From the NCBI RefSeq assembly GCF_001592755.1, contig NZ_LUKF01000001.1, positions 36,774 to 100,773 on the forward strand: a stretch of DNA of 64,000 nt. The letters are read 5' to 3'. Source of the DNA: Bdellovibrio bacteriovorus. Its GTDB lineage: Bacteria; Bdellovibrionota; Bdellovibrionia; Bdellovibrionales; Bdellovibrionaceae. Positions within the stretch are counted from its first letter, which is position 1. Every line of letters starts with the position of its first letter. The notes under the pieces are model-generated. The model searched no databases and was not told the origin of the DNA. It worked only from the letters and a program-made list of their open reading frames with translations. This document shows positions 8,887-19,312 of this stretch, piece by piece. The position numbers were made by a program, and so were the translations under genes.

Positions 8887-11800
8887 CTAGTTCATTTTTT
8901 CTTTATTCGGCAACCAAGAGTACATGACTGATAGCAAATGTGCTTCGTCAACCGGCTTCGTGACATAGTCCGAAGCTCCGGCTTCGATACATTTCTCTCT
9001 GTCACCCTTCATCGCTTTTGCGGTCAATGAAATGATTGGCAAATTCGCAAACTGAGGAAGTGTGCGGATTTCGCGAGTCGCTTCCAATCCATCCATCTCT
9101 GGCATCATTGTGTCCATCAAAACCAGATCCGTATCTGGGTTTTCGGTAAGTACTTTGATCCCTTGTTTGCCATTTTCGGCGAAGACCACATTCATGCCAC
9201 GCATTTTCAACACACTGGAAAGAGCGAAAACGTTACGAACATCGTCATCGACAATCAGAACTTTTCTTCCCGTGAAATCGGCGTTAACCGGCAATGGCTG
9301 CGCTTGAGTGCTTTCGTCCGCCTCTATACCAACACTTTGAGATTCCGCGCCCGTGTATTTTAAAGGCAGAACCAAAGTGAAGCTACTGCCCACGCCCGGT
9401 TGGCTTTGGACTTCGATCACACCGCCTAAGAGACGAGCGATCTCTCGGCTGATCGTCAACCCTAAACCAGTTCCACCGTATTTACGGCTTGTTGTACCAT
9501 CGGCTTGTTGGAAGGCTTCAAAGATCAGTTTTTGTTTTTCTAGTGGAATACCGATACCGGTGTCTGTCACTCGGAACACAATGGCGCCTTTGGACTTACC
9601 ACCTTCGCCACCAAACTCACGACGAGTCTTGTCCCAAAGCACTTCCAACTTCACTTGTCCTTTTTCAGTGAACTTGAAGGCATTAGATAAAAGATTCTTC
9701 AAAATCTGTTGCAGACGGTTTTCATCCGTATACATGTTCTTTGGAAGATCTGTGCTGGTTTCGATCACGAAATCCAAACCTTTGTGCTCTGCCACCGGAC
9801 GGAATGTTTGCTCGATGTATTCTTGAACTTCTTTGAGTGGTACCGCCTTTGGCGTAACAGGCATTTTTCCTGCTTCCACTTTTGAAAGATCAAGGATCTC
9901 ATTGATCAATGCCAATAAATCTTGTCCCGCAGAATGCACCGTACTTGCAAACTTCACTTGTTCGGCACTGAGGTTTTTATCTTTATTGTCCGCCAATGTT
10001 TTTGACAGGATCAACAAGCTATTAAGCGGCGTGCGAAGCTCGTGGGACATGTTCGCCAGGAACTCGGATTTGTACTTCGAAATAAGTGACAACTGTTCCG
10101 CTTTTTCTTCGAGTGAGCGGGATGCCAGCTCCACCTCTTGGTTTTTGACTTCCAAAAGTTTCGCTTTTTCTTCCAGTTCTTTTGCTTGAGCCTCCAATTC
10201 CGCGTTGGAACGTTTCAACTCTTGCAGAAGTTCTTCTGTTCTCATACTTGACGAGATCATATTTAGGATAACACCGACGGAATCCATCAACTGATCCAAG
10301 AAGTTGATGTAGTTCTGAGTGAAAGGAATAACTGAAGCCAACTCAATAACGGCTTTTAATTCACCCTCGAACAGAACCGGAAGCACGATCACATTGCGCG
10401 GTTTTTCCTCAACAATGCTCGAACTGATTTTTACATAGTCATCTGGAGGAGAAATCAAAAGAATACGTTTTTTCTCAAACGCACATTGACCTACCAGACC
10501 TTCTTTAAGTTTGTATTTATTAGAAACATTTCTTCTTTCCGTGAATGCGTAGCTCGCAATCAGATTCAAGACTGTTTCATTGCCTTCTGTTTCCGCCATG
10601 AAGAACGTACCGTGACGTGCATCCACCAGCGGAGTCAGTTCAGACATGATTAATTGAGCCACTGAGGTCACAGAACGTTGACCTTGCATCATTCCCGAGA
10701 ATTTCGCGAGGTTCGTTTTCAACCAGTCTTGCTCTTGGTTCTTTTGAGTCGTGTCTTTCAGATTCGAGATCATCTGATTGATGTTCTCTGAAAGGGCCGC
10801 AACCTCACCTTGAGCTTCAACTGTGATAGAACGAGTTAAATCCCCTTTCGTTACCGCCGTCGATACTTCGGCGATGGCACGAACTTGTGTCGTTAAGTTT
10901 CCGGCAAGCTGATTCACGTTGTCGGTCAAGTCTTTCCACGTACCTGAAGCACCCGGAACTTTCGCTTGTCCGCCCAGTTTACCTTCAATACCCACCTCAC
11001 GAGCCACCGTTGTGACCTGGTCAGAGAATGTACGAAGTGTGTCTGTCATCGAGTTGATCGTTTCCGCAAGAGCGGCCACTTCCCCTTTGGCTTCAAGAAC
11101 GAATTTTTGATTCAGGTCACCTTCCGCAACTGCGGTAACGACCTTCACGATACCGCGAACTTGTTTTGTTAAGTTCGACGCCATGAAGTTTACGTTGTCT
11201 GTTAAGTCTTTCCACGTGCCGGCAACCCCTGGTACGTGCGCTTGAGCTCCTAGTTTACCTTCGACACCCACTTCACGTGCCACCGTAGATACTTGATCTG
11301 CGAATGTACGAAGCGTGTCTGTCATCGAGTTGATCGTTTCCGCAAGAGCGGCCACTTCCCCTTTGGCTTCAAGAACGAATTTTTGATTCAAGTCACCATT
11401 GGCAACGGCAGTAACGACTTTCACGATACCACGAACTTGCATTGTTAAGTTCGACGCCATGAAGTTCACGTTGTCTGTTAAATCTTTCCAAGTACCAGAC
11501 ACACCTTTTACGTCCGCCTGTCCACCCAGTTTACCTTCAGTACCTACCTCTTTTGCCACACGAGTCACCTCGGCAGCGAACGAGTTCAACTGATCCACCA
11601 TCACGTTGATCGTATTTTTAAGCTCTAGGATTTCGCCTTTCGCATCAACGGTGATTTTTTGTGACAAGTCACCCTTTGCTACGGCCGTTGTTACTTTGGC
11701 GATATTACGAACTTGGGCTGTCAGATTTCCCGCAAGACCATTTACGTTATCCGTTAAGTCTTTCCATGTACCGGAAACACCTTTTACTTCGGCTTGTCCG

Positions 11801-14385
11801 CCCAGTTTACCTTCCGTACCTACTTCTTTCGCCACACGAGTCACCTCGGCAGCAAACGAGTTCAACTGATCCACCATCACGTTGATCGTATTTTTAAGCT
11901 CCAGGATTTCACCTTTTGCATCAACGGTGATTTTTTGTGACAAGTCACCTTTTGCAACGGCTGTCGTTACTTTTGCGATGTTACGTACTTGCGCCGTCAG
12001 ATTTCCAGCAAGACTATTTACGTTATCAGTTAAGTCTTTCCACGTACCCGAAACTCCACGAACCTCTGCTTGTCCGCCCAGTTTACCCTCAGTACCTACC
12101 TCTTTCGCAACACGAGTCACTTCGGCTGCGAAGGAGTTCAACTGATCCACCATCGTATTGATTGTATTTTTTAATTCGAAGATCTCGCCTTTGGCATCAA
12201 CGGTGATTTTTTGTGACAAGTCACCTTTAGCTACGGCCGTTGTTACTTTCGCGATGTTACGTACTTGCGCTGTTAAGTTTCCAGCTAGACCGTTCACATT
12301 ATCAGTAAGGTCTTTCCATGTACCGGAAACCCCTTTTACTTCGGCTTGTCCGCCCAACTTACCTTCAGTACCCACCTCTTTCGCAACACGAGTCACCTCG
12401 GCAGCGAAGGAGTTTAACTGGTCCACCATGACGTTGATCGTATTTTTTAATTCAAAGATTTCGCCTTTGGCATCAACGGTGATTTTTTGTGACAAGTCAC
12501 CTTTTGCAACCGCAGTTGTTACCTTTGCGATATTACGTACTTGATCTGTTAAGTTGCCCGCTAAGCTATTTACGTTGTCTGTTAAGTCTTTCCACGTACC
12601 GGAAACTCCGCGAACTTCTGCTTGTCCACCCAGTTTACCTTCAGTACCCACCTCTTTCGCGACGCGAGTCACCTCGGCAGCAAACGAGTTCAACTGGTCC
12701 ACCATCGTATTGATTGTATTTTTCAGTTCAAGGATTTCACCTTTAGCATCAACTGTGATCTTTTGAGATAAGTCGCCTGTCGCAACCGCTGTTGTTACTT
12801 TCGCGATGTTACGTACTTGCGCCGTTAAGTTTCCAGCAAGACCGTTTACGTTGTCTGTTAAGTCTTTCCAAGTACCAGACACACCTTTTACGTCGGCCTG
12901 ACCACCTAGTTTACCTTCAGTACCCACCTCTTTCGCGACACGAGTCACCTCGGCGGCGAACGAACGCAGTGTATCCACCATCGTATTGATGGTGTCTTTC
13001 AGTTCTAAGATTTCGCCTTTGGCGTCAACCGTGATCTTTTGTGATAAGTCACCGTTGGCAACGGCCGTTGTTACTTTTGCGATATTACGTACTTGCGCTG
13101 TTAAGTTGTTCGCAAGACCATTTACGTTGTCCGTTAGATCTTTCCAAGTACCAGACACACCTTTTACATCAGCCTGACCACCCAAACGACCTTCCGTACC
13201 TACTTCCTTCGCAACACGCGTCACCTCGGCCGCGAATGAGTTCAACTGATCCACCATCACGTTGATTGTATTTTTTAGTTCTAAGATTTCACCGCGAGCA
13301 TCGACTGTGATTTTTTGTGACAAGTCACCGTTGGCAACGGCTGTTGTTACCTTCGCGATGTTACGTACTTGCGCCGTTAAGTTATTCGCAAGACCATTTA
13401 CGTTGTCTGTTAAATCTTTCCATGTACCAGAAACACCTTTTACGTCCGCCTGACCACCTAGACGACCTTCCGTACCTACTTCCTTCGCAACGCGCGTTAC
13501 CTCGGCCGCGAATGATGAAAGCTGATCCACCATGACGTTGATTGTATTTTTCAGCTCGAAGATCTCGCCCTTGGCGTCAACCGTGATTTTTTGTGACAAG
13601 TCACCCTTTGCCACGGCCGTAGTTACTTTTGCGATGTTACGTACCTGGTCGGTCAAGTTGCCCGCAAGGCTGTTTACATTGTCTGTTAAGTCTCTCCAAA
13701 TACCAGAAGCACCGCGAACATCTGCTTGTCCGCCCAGCTTTCCTTCGGTACCCACCTCTTTCGCAACACGCGTTACCTCTGAGGCAAATGAATTCAGCTG
13801 ATCCACCATGGCATTCACCGTGGTACCAATACGCAAGAATTCTCCTTTTACCGCACGAGATTCAATTTCTAAGGACATCTTTTGTGACAAGTCGCCTTTT
13901 GCCACGGAGGTGATAACACGCGCAACCTCTTGTGTTGGTTGCACAAGATCCCCGATAAGAAGATTCACGGAATCTACGCTTGTCGCCCAAGCTCCACGCA
14001 CCGAACCCATCGACACACGTTCATTCATCTTACCTTCAAGGCCGACGGTGCTTCGCACTCTGACGAATTCGTTGGCCATGTTTTCGTTGAGTTCAATGAT
14101 GTCATTTAATACTTCACCGATTTCGGCGATGATGCCTTCTTGCCCAACAGGCATACGCACCGCAAAGTCACCGCGGCGCACAGCTTTTACTGTGAACAAG
14201 AGTTGGCGCAGTTGCTCTTTCGGGTTTGTGTCTGTTGGCAATTCAAAATTCAGAAAGGTTGACGGTGCGACATTTTTTTTGTCGACTGACGAAAATTCTT
14301 TCATCTTCATGGGTTTCGCGGGTGATTTAGAATTCTTTTTTCCGGAACGACTTTTTGCTTCTACGTGCGTATCAAGCTTCGCCAC
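8887..14385 (-). CDS. Giant soluble hybrid histidine kinase with tandem HAMP array (group III/Nik1-like)
   Basis: About 1832 residues and no membrane helix. A basic N-terminus and one diverged HAMP pair (to about residue 190) precede eleven exact 92-residue units, each with two HAMP-like halves ([13 protein letters not shown]... and [20 protein letters not shown]). Then come GAF (about 1230-1380), coiled coil, HisKA with [12 protein letters not shown], HATPase with [10 protein letters not shown] and [10 protein letters not shown], and a C-terminal receiver ([12 protein letters not shown]). This is the layout of fungal Nik1/Os-1 osmosensing kinases and their bacterial relatives, in which the HAMP array senses osmotic or other stress. 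The frame is open from an ATG at 14424 without a ribosome binding site; the GTG at 14385 has AAGGAG 7 bases upstream and is the likely start. First gene of a five-gene operon. Confidence 0.93.
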   Translation of the reverse strand: MAKLDTHVEAKSRSGKKNSKSPAKPMKMKEFSSVDKKNVAPSTFLNFELPTDTNPKEQLRQLLFTVKAVRRGDFAVRMPVGQEGIIAEIGEVLNDIIELNENMANEFVRVRSTVGLEGKMNERVSMGSVRGAWATSVDSVNLLIGDLVQPTQEVARVITSVAKGDLSQKMSLEIESRAVKGEFLRIGTTVNAMVDQLNSFASEVTRVAKEVGTEGKLGGQADVRGASGIWRDLTDNVNSLAGNLTDQVRNIAKVTTAVAKGDLSQKITVDAKGEIFELKNTINVMVDQLSSFAAEVTRVAKEVGTEGRLGGQADVKGVSGTWKDLTDNVNGLANNLTAQVRNIAKVTTAVANGDLSQKITVDARGEILELKNTINVMVDQLNSFAAEVTRVAKEVGTEGRLGGQADVKGVSGTWKDLTDNVNGLANNLTAQVRNIAKVTTAVANGDLSQKITVDAKGEILELKDTINTMVDTLRSFAAEVTRVAKEVGTEGKLGGQADVKGVSGTWKDLTDNVNGLAGNLTAQVRNIAKVTTAVATGDLSQKITVDAKGEILELKNTINTMVDQLNSFAAEVTRVAKEVGTEGKLGGQAEVRGVSGTWKDLTDNVNSLAGNLTDQVRNIAKVTTAVAKGDLSQKITVDAKGEIFELKNTINVMVDQLNSFAAEVTRVAKEVGTEGKLGGQAEVKGVSGTWKDLTDNVNGLAGNLTAQVRNIAKVTTAVAKGDLSQKITVDAKGEIFELKNTINTMVDQLNSFAAEVTRVAKEVGTEGKLGGQAEVRGVSGTWKDLTDNVNSLAGNLTAQVRNIAKVTTAVAKGDLSQKITVDAKGEILELKNTINVMVDQLNSFAAEVTRVAKEVGTEGKLGGQAEVKGVSGTWKDLTDNVNGLAGNLTAQVRNIAKVTTAVAKGDLSQKITVDAKGEILELKNTINVMVDQLNSFAAEVTRVAKEVGTEGKLGGQADVKGVSGTWKDLTDNVNFMASNLTMQVRGIVKVVTAVANGDLNQKFVLEAKGEVAALAETINSMTDTLRTFADQVSTVAREVGVEGKLGAQAHVPGVAGTWKDLTDNVNFMASNLTKQVRGIVKVVTAVAEGDLNQKFVLEAKGEVAALAETINSMTDTLRTFSDQVTTVAREVGIEGKLGGQAKVPGASGTWKDLTDNVNQLAGNLTTQVRAIAEVSTAVTKGDLTRSITVEAQGEVAALSENINQMISNLKDTTQKNQEQDWLKTNLAKFSGMMQGQRSVTSVAQLIMSELTPLVDARHGTFFMAETEGNETVLNLIASYAFTERRNVSNKYKLKEGLVGQCAFEKKRILLISPPDDYVKISSSIVEEKPRNVIVLPVLFEGELKAVIELASVIPFTQNYINFLDQLMDSVGVILNMISSSMRTEELLQELKRSNAELEAQAKELEEKAKLLEVKNQEVELASRSLEEKAEQLSLISKYKSEFLANMSHELRTPLNSLLILSKTLADNKDKNLSAEQVKFASTVHSAGQDLLALINEILDLSKVEAGKMPVTPKAVPLKEVQEYIEQTFRPVAEHKGLDFVIETSTDLPKNMYTDENRLQQILKNLLSNAFKFTEKGQVKLEVLWDKTRREFGGEGGKSKGAIVFRVTDTGIGIPLEKQKLIFEAFQQADGTTSRKYGGTGLGLTISREIARLLGGVIEVQSQPGVGSSFTLVLPLKYTGAESQSVGIEADESTQAQPLPVNADFTGRKVLIVDDDVRNVFALSSVLKMRGMNVVFAENGKQGIKVLTENPDTDLVLMDTMMPEMDGLEATREIRTLPQFANLPIISLTAKAMKGDREKCIEAGASDYVTKPVDEAHLLSVMYSWLPNKEKMN
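10774..13809 (-). repeat. Tandem array, eleven units of exactly 276 bp inside the HAMP kinase gene
   Basis: Counting from the ATG codon of the first MVDQLNSF (13807-13809) to the equivalent Met of INQMISNL (10771-10773) gives 3036 bases, exactly 11 x 276. Units 1-9 are nearly identical at the protein level and very similar in DNA; the last two are more diverged ([17 protein letters not shown]). There is no indel. Copy number may vary through recombination and short-read assemblies may collapse it. Confidence 0.93.
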
Positions 14386-14727
14386 AAGATCTCTCCTTAG
14401 TTCGAGACATCTTCGAATAAACATTATGCAAATTTAAACATGTAGACAAAACACAAAGTCTTACGTGGATTTAATTTAATGGGCTACAGAGGGTCAATTA
14501 CGCAAGCGTAACTTGTAACCTTCTTGTTTTTTGCAGATCTTCCGCGCCCTCTTTTCAGAGGGAGACCGACAGCATTTCCGATAATTTGGATTGCAAAACA
14601 ATGCCCAAAAAAGCCTTGTGACAAAGAATTTTACAGCCCAAAAGGTTCAAGTTGAACGCAGCCTTTCTTCTTTATAGGTACAAGGATTGCTTCCTCATAT
14701 TCACCACTTAGCTGAAGGAGCTGTTCC
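14386..14727. other. Divergent intergenic region, 342 bp
   Basis: This AT-rich space separates the HAMP-kinase operon from a divergent secreted-protein gene, so promoters for both must lie here. I see a hairpin without a T-run (ccctc-ttttca-gaggg, 14547-14562) and a 13-base dyad gttcaagttgaac (14645-14657) some 70 bases before the plus-strand gene. GAAGGAG precedes the ATG at 14728. I see no gene or RNA that I can name. Confidence 0.5.
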
Positions 14728-15210
14728 ATGAAAATCTATATTCCGGCGTTGATCACAACACTTTTAGCAGCCATGACCGTGCATGCAGCGACAACATCTG
14801 GAAGCATCGGGGTTTCACTGACGATCGTTGATGCGGGAAAGACCTCTTCTAGCGCGCCCACAAGCCCTTCGGATCTTCACAGTGTGAAGTCCTTAAGTGT
14901 TCTGACCGATGCTGCGAATGGCGCCATGATTGACGTTTTATTGAACGGACAAAAGATCGCGTCTGTCCCTTCGCAAAACGGCGTTATCCATTTCAATGTC
15001 GACCTGCAAGATGCTGAAAGCATCAATTTCGCATTTAAGTCCAATGGTAAAACCGTCCATGTTTTACAGACCTACTACAAGCAAGGTGACCATTCGATCA
15101 CCCCCCAAATGAGTAAAAAAACCTATCGCCAGCAAATCCCAACAACGGATGCTCAAGGACGTTCTTCAACTCGAGAAATAGACGTTCAAGTCATCGAAAT
15201 TTCTTACTAG
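14728..15210 (+). CDS. Secreted protein of unknown function
   Basis: A 160-residue protein with a clear signal peptide (MKIYIPALITTLLAAMTVHA, cleavage after VHA). The mature part is predicted to be mostly beta strand: GSIGVSLTIVD, a Ser/Pro-rich stretch, then MIDVLLNGQKIASVP and INFAFKSNGKTVHVLQTYY, reminiscent of a small immunoglobulin-like or spore-coat-type fold, but no family is recognisable. It has no cysteine in the mature part. GAAGGAG precedes the ATG. It stands alone between two divergent or convergent units, and its stop overlaps the 3' end of a 51-codon gene on the other strand. Confidence 0.8.
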   Translation: MKIYIPALITTLLAAMTVHAATTSGSIGVSLTIVDAGKTSSSAPTSPSDLHSVKSLSVLTDAANGAMIDVLLNGQKIASVPSQNGVIHFNVDLQDAESINFAFKSNGKTVHVLQTYYKQGDHSITPQMSKKTYRQQIPTTDAQGRSSTREIDVQVIEISY

Positions 15211-15362
15211 GGACGTTTCTGATTTTTTGCCGAGTCGTCGCCACTTGAGATCTCGGCCTCTTTGGATTTTCGACGAGATTCCATATAGAAGAAAAGTGAT
15301 ACAAAGAAAATCAGGGGAATAAATATAAATAGAAGATTCAAGAACTTTTCACCAAGTTCCAT
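15207..15362 (-). CDS. 51-residue single-pass membrane protein
   Basis: A short reading frame encodes a protein that starts MELGEKFLNLLFIFIPLIFF, continues with a hydrophobic stretch to about residue 26, then a basic junction (ESRRKSKEAE) and an acidic/polar tail ending KNQKRP. That is the pattern of a single-pass membrane peptide with a cytoplasmic tail. AAAGGA lies 6 bases upstream of the ATG, supporting translation. It ends convergently, overlapping the last 4 bases of the secreted-protein gene. No family is recognised. Confidence 0.65.
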   Translation of the reverse strand: MELGEKFLNLLFIFIPLIFFVSLFFYMESRRKSKEAEISSGDDSAKNQKRP

Positions 15363-15487
15363 AGGGCATCCTTTCTGTAAAGGATGGCGACCCTACCATC
15401 AAAAAACTTTCGCGAAATTCCTTCGCGAAACCCTTGGTGTATTCGAATTTAAAATAAGCTTACTACAAAGCGAATTCTGACAACAGG

Positions 15488-15513
15488 ATAAAGCGCACCG
15501 AAGTGCGCTTTAT
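15488..15513 (-). terminator. Hairpin after the sensor kinase gene
   Basis: A perfect 11-bp stem (ataaagcgcac/gtgcgctttat, loop cgaa) lies directly against the kinase stop codon. The T-run is poor on either side, so it may be a weak terminator or an mRNA-stabilising hairpin. Confidence 0.6.
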
Positions 15514-16925
15514 TAGGACATCTTTTGCAAAAGAACTTCGAATTCAGTGCCTTTTCCGTCTTTAACGGGACTTTTGACAGACACTTTTCCATCGTGCGCT
15601 TCCACTACGGCTTTTACGAATGTAAGGCCCAAACCCATTCCGTATTCAGAACGGCTCTTATCGCTGCGATAAAGCTTTTGAAAGATCGCACCGTGCTCTT
15701 CAGCAGCAATACCCGGACCGGTGTCAGTCACACGCAGAATCACGTTTTCAGTTTGATTGATTGTTTCAATCAACACTTCGCCACCCGATGGAGTGTACTT
15801 GTGAGCATTATCTAAAAGATTGGCGATCACTCGACTGATAAGTCGCGCGTCCACCATAGCCCAGTCATGAGCATCCAGCTTCACACTGATCTTAATATCT
15901 TTTTCTTCAAAAGCCATTTCGTACAGGCTCATGATCTCTTCAACCAATTGGCTGATAAATTTCTTTTCTAGCTTCAGTTTTTTACTGCGGTTTTCTGCCT
16001 CAGTAATATCCGTCAAAACCTGCAAGAAATTAAGAATCTTGTCTGAGTTTTCAAAACAGCTTTGCAAAGCTTCACGATAAGTTTCGATATCACCTTCGGC
16101 TTGCAATGCCAGTTCGGCTCGACCGCGCAGACGGGTCACCGGCGTTCGAATATCGTGGGCTAAGTGATCAAAAGCTTCTTTCAAGCCGTTAACAAGATTT
16201 TCGATTTTATCGAGCATCTTATTGCAAAGAATTTTTAGCTCTTCCAACTCATCATCGCTGCCGCCGATCGGCACGCGCGTCGATAAAGAGCCACCTTCGA
16301 TCTTTTTCATGGAAGTCAGAAGCTCACGCACCGGACTTAAAGTTTTATTCGAAAGGAACAAGCCCCCTAAGAAACCCACCAAAGCCACCGGCAATAGCAG
16401 CCACCAGAATATCTTCTGCAGATTGCGTAATTGAACGCCCATGCCTTCTGTGCTTTTAGCAACGAAAAGACGATTGCCATCTTTCAGCGTTTTACCAAAC
16501 ACCAAAAGACTGTCATTCCCCTTTGCTTCGGGCATCACGAAATCAAAATGCGGAGACTTTTGATTGATAACCTCGGACTTCACATCCTCAAAATCCACAT
16601 TCGTACCGGAAACCGGTTCGTGAATAAAAAGGACGTCTCCTCGCGAGTTCACCAAACTCACCAGTAAAGAGGCATTCTGATCATAACCAGGGACATAAGA
16701 AAAATAGTCCGTCAGCTCTTTGAGACCGCGCATCTCGATACGATTGCGGTATTCTTCGAGTTTAGCTTCCAATACCAGTCGTTCCTGATTTTGCAGGGCG
16801 TGACTTATTTGAAAGTACAGGAAGCTAAATATGACAGTGGAACTAAGGATCAGCACTAAAGAGTACGCTAAGGTCAATTTAGTGCTGATTCGGAAAAGAG
16901 TCGGCTTAAGACGACTTAAGAACAT
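15513..16925 (-). CDS. Membrane sensor histidine kinase, OmpR-partner type
   Basis: A 470-residue orthodox sensor kinase of the inner membrane. Membrane helix 1 at about 16-38, a periplasmic sensor region of roughly 130 residues (40-168), helix 2 at about 172-192 (LLLPVALVGFLGGLFL), HAMP, then HisKA with AHDIRTPVTRL and HATPase with DNAHKYTP, DTGPGIAAEE and GMGLGLTFV. It should autophosphorylate on the His of AHDIRTP and pass phosphate to the regulator encoded just upstream, with which it overlaps by 20 bases. The periplasmic domain is not of a type I can name, so the signal is unknown. Confidence 0.92.
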   Translation of the reverse strand: MFLSRLKPTLFRISTKLTLAYSLVLILSSTVIFSFLYFQISHALQNQERLVLEAKLEEYRNRIEMRGLKELTDYFSYVPGYDQNASLLVSLVNSRGDVLFIHEPVSGTNVDFEDVKSEVINQKSPHFDFVMPEAKGNDSLLVFGKTLKDGNRLFVAKSTEGMGVQLRNLQKIFWWLLLPVALVGFLGGLFLSNKTLSPVRELLTSMKKIEGGSLSTRVPIGGSDDELEELKILCNKMLDKIENLVNGLKEAFDHLAHDIRTPVTRLRGRAELALQAEGDIETYREALQSCFENSDKILNFLQVLTDITEAENRSKKLKLEKKFISQLVEEIMSLYEMAFEEKDIKISVKLDAHDWAMVDARLISRVIANLLDNAHKYTPSGGEVLIETINQTENVILRVTDTGPGIAAEEHGAIFQKLYRSDKSRSEYGMGLGLTFVKAVVEAHDGKVSVKSPVKDGKGTEFEVLLQKMS

Positions 16926-17580
16926 ATCCTACACCTCTGACCGTATAAATAAGTCGTGTAGGGAAATCCTTCTCTAACTTGTTTCTTAAACGGCATACCA
17001 ATACGTCTACCACGTTTGTTTGTGGATCGAAATCATAGTTCCAAACTTCCTTAAGGATCGTTTGTTTTCCGATGATTTTATTTGGATTGCTCATGAATAG
17101 ATCTAGAAGAACGAATTCTCTTTCTTGAAGATCCAACTTGCGACCCGCACGTACGACTTCACGATTCAATCGGTTCAACTTCAAATCTTGGAAAACCAAT
17201 TGAGTCACTTCAGAAGCTTTTTGCGCGCGCTTCAAAAGATTTTTAACGCGGATTTGCAACTCAGCCATTGCAAAAGGTTTAGTAAGGTAGTCATCACCAC
17301 CCATGCTTAAACCTTTTAAACGGTCATCTAATTCGCGCAAGGCGCTAAGGATTAAGATTGGCGTGTTCACTTCTTTTTCGCGCAAAGACTTTGCGAATGT
17401 GTAACCGTCCATCTCAGGAAGCATTAGATCAAGTACGATGATGTCGTAATGATTTGTCAAAGCTCTCTCGTAAGCGCGGCGGCCGTTAGCTTCAACTTCC
17501 ACTTCGCCTTCAAGTTCCCCTAAGCCCTGTTTCACGATCGTTGCGATTTCGTTATCGTCTTCAACTACTAAGCATCTCAT
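16906..17580 (-). CDS. OmpR-family response regulator
   Basis: A 224-residue transcription regulator: receiver domain (1-120) with acidic pocket EDD, phospho-accepting Asp in IIVLDLMLPEMDGY and Lys in YLTKPF, then a winged-helix DNA-binding domain (about 130-222) with REFVLLDLFMSNPNKIIGK and the closing VDVLVCRLRNKLEKDF...VRGVGYVL. It is the cognate partner of the kinase at 15513-16925 and the first gene of the pair. AAGGTGACT lies before the ATG. The target genes are unknown; it is divergent in layout to nothing nearby, as the flagellar operon also runs on the minus strand. Confidence 0.93.
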   Translation of the reverse strand: MRCLVVEDDNEIATIVKQGLGELEGEVEVEANGRRAYERALTNHYDIIVLDLMLPEMDGYTFAKSLREKEVNTPILILSALRELDDRLKGLSMGGDDYLTKPFAMAELQIRVKNLLKRAQKASEVTQLVFQDLKLNRLNREVVRAGRKLDLQEREFVLLDLFMSNPNKIIGKQTILKEVWNYDFDPQTNVVDVLVCRLRNKLEKDFPTRLIYTVRGVGYVLKSS

Positions 17581-17795
17581 ACAGAGTCACCTTTGTTACG
17601 TTCATGTTATTTCTGAGCCCAAGGATATAACAGGTTTGTCTCTAAACAAAAGTCGGAAATGTAATAAAACCCCGTAAACACAGCATTATTACATACATTT
17701 AACGGACGTCTCATTTTGGATTGCAAACTTAAAATCAAACGGTGCCGTAATCATGATTGCATAAATGAGATTTCGCATTTACGGCAAGGCGCGAA

Positions 17796-17832
17796 AAATA
17801 AAAAACGGGCTCCTGGTCAGAGAGCCCGTCGA
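17796..17832 (-). terminator. Rho-independent terminator of the flagellar operon
   Basis: Read on the minus strand, a 7-bp GC stem (cgggctc/gagcccg, 9-base loop) is followed by ttttttattttt. It lies about 30 bases after the flgE stop codon and ends the 16-kb operon. Confidence 0.85.
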
Positions 17833-17860
17833 CATGGTCATTAGGTTTTAGATCAGATTA

Positions 17861-19144
17861 TTATCTCTTAAGCTGGATAACCTCGTTCAAAAGTTCATCT
17901 GTCGTCGTGATTGTCTTCGCGTTGGCTTGGAAACCACGTTGATTTTGGATCATGTTTACGAATTCTGTCGCCAAGTCTACTGTTGATCTCTCAAGAGATT
18001 TAGCAAACAACTTACCGCGACCAGCTGAACCCGGGCCACCCAAAGAAGCCGCACCAGAGTCTCTAGATTCTTTCAAACGGTTGTTACCAACTTTGAAAAG
18101 AGCTTCTGGATTTTCGAATTTCGCAAGAGCGATCTGAGCAAGGTCAGAAGCTTGTCCATTCGAGTAAACTGCCGTCAAGATACCTTCGTCATTGAATGAC
18201 AAACCAGTGATCGTTCCGGCCGCTGCACCATCTTGGTGCCAAGAGATCAAGTCAGAGTTTTTACCGTACTGCTTAGTACCTTCCAAACCTTTACCGCCAT
18301 CTTTAATAGCGTCACCGAAATTGATCTTAACTTGTTGGTCTTGAAGAGCACCACCTTTGAAGTTGAAGTTCGCCTCTGTCGTTTCTTGGCTGTCAAGTTT
18401 ACCGTCTACCGTGAACGTCAACTTACCAGCACATACTTGAGACAACAGTCCGTCTTCGCCACCAGTGACTTCTTTACCGTCAACAAGGCCTTTGAATTCC
18501 CACTCACGGTCAGCCACTTTATTGAAGAAGAAACTTACCAAGTGTTTATTACCTTGAGAGTCAAACATCTCTACACCCGTAGAGTAGTGAGAAGTGGAAT
18601 ATGGATCTTTGATATCAAATTTCTTAGTCGCTTCCATGCGCGAGTCTAAGTTCAGATCCAATTTCAATTCTTTTGTCGCTTTTGCTGGGATCAACGCGCG
18701 AGGGAACTTGATATCTGTCATTTTGTTAACGATATTGCCCTTCTCGTCTGTCGAGAAACCTTGAACTTTTTGGTTGTCGTTCGTTACCAAGTAACCTTCA
18801 CGGTCAAAGTGGAAAGAACCATCACGAGTGTAAGATTCGCCATCGGAACCTTTTACTTTGAAGTAACCGTCACCCGAAATTGCCAAGTCAGTGACTTTTT
18901 CTGTGGCGTCGATATTACCTTGAGTCAAGATTGGGTTTACTGCACCGATCTTCACACCGCGACCGATTTGGTTACCACCAAGAATACCTTTTAAGTTTTT
19001 AGAAATAATATCTTGGAATTCTGCACGGCTTGCTTTGAAACCGATAGTGTTCGCGTTGGCGATGTTGTCCCCGATAACGCCCAAAGCTTCGCCTTGCGCA
19101 GTCATACCAGACACACCCGTGTAAAGAGATGAAAGAATACCCAT
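17861..19144 (-). CDS. flgE: Flagellar hook protein FlgE
   Basis: Building block of the flagellar hook, exported through the flagellar type III system. The 427-residue protein has the rod/hook N-terminal motif (SLYTGVSGMTAQGEALGVIGDN...NTIGFKA), a central FlgE D2 region with few conserved features, and the C-terminal motif (DLATEFVNMIQNQRGFQANAKT). A strong GGAGGTCAC precedes the ATG. It is the last gene of the operon and is separated from the preceding gene by a 168-base gap holding an mRNA hairpin, which might set it apart for expression. Confidence 0.95.
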   Translation of the reverse strand: MGILSSLYTGVSGMTAQGEALGVIGDNIANANTIGFKASRAEFQDIISKNLKGILGGNQIGRGVKIGAVNPILTQGNIDATEKVTDLAISGDGYFKVKGSDGESYTRDGSFHFDREGYLVTNDNQKVQGFSTDEKGNIVNKMTDIKFPRALIPAKATKELKLDLNLDSRMEATKKFDIKDPYSTSHYSTGVEMFDSQGNKHLVSFFFNKVADREWEFKGLVDGKEVTGGEDGLLSQVCAGKLTFTVDGKLDSQETTEANFNFKGGALQDQQVKINFGDAIKDGGKGLEGTKQYGKNSDLISWHQDGAAAGTITGLSFNDEGILTAVYSNGQASDLAQIALAKFENPEALFKVGNNRLKESRDSGAASLGGPGSAGRGKLFAKSLERSTVDLATEFVNMIQNQRGFQANAKTITTTDELLNEVIQLKR

Positions 19145-19312
19145 GTGACCTCCATGTCGTTGGCGTCTTCATTCGGAATCCGCCGTTTGGAGGGCCTCCT
19201 CTACGAGGACCAGCCCTAAAATTATTTAATTTTTCAAACAAAAGCTAACTAAGCCCGTCCACTCTGTTAACTTCCCACATCCGCTCTTCCTGAGCTTCTG
19301 TGTTCTTGCGTC

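Noticed and set aside
11399-13801. Series of repeated plus-strand frames opposite the HAMP array
   Set aside because: They repeat with the 276-bp period and are the mirror of the HAMP units; they have no ribosome binding sites or independent signals.
10774-13809. Possible CRISPR or satellite array
   Set aside because: The period of 276 bp, the lack of unique spacers and the perfect open frame across all units show a protein repeat.
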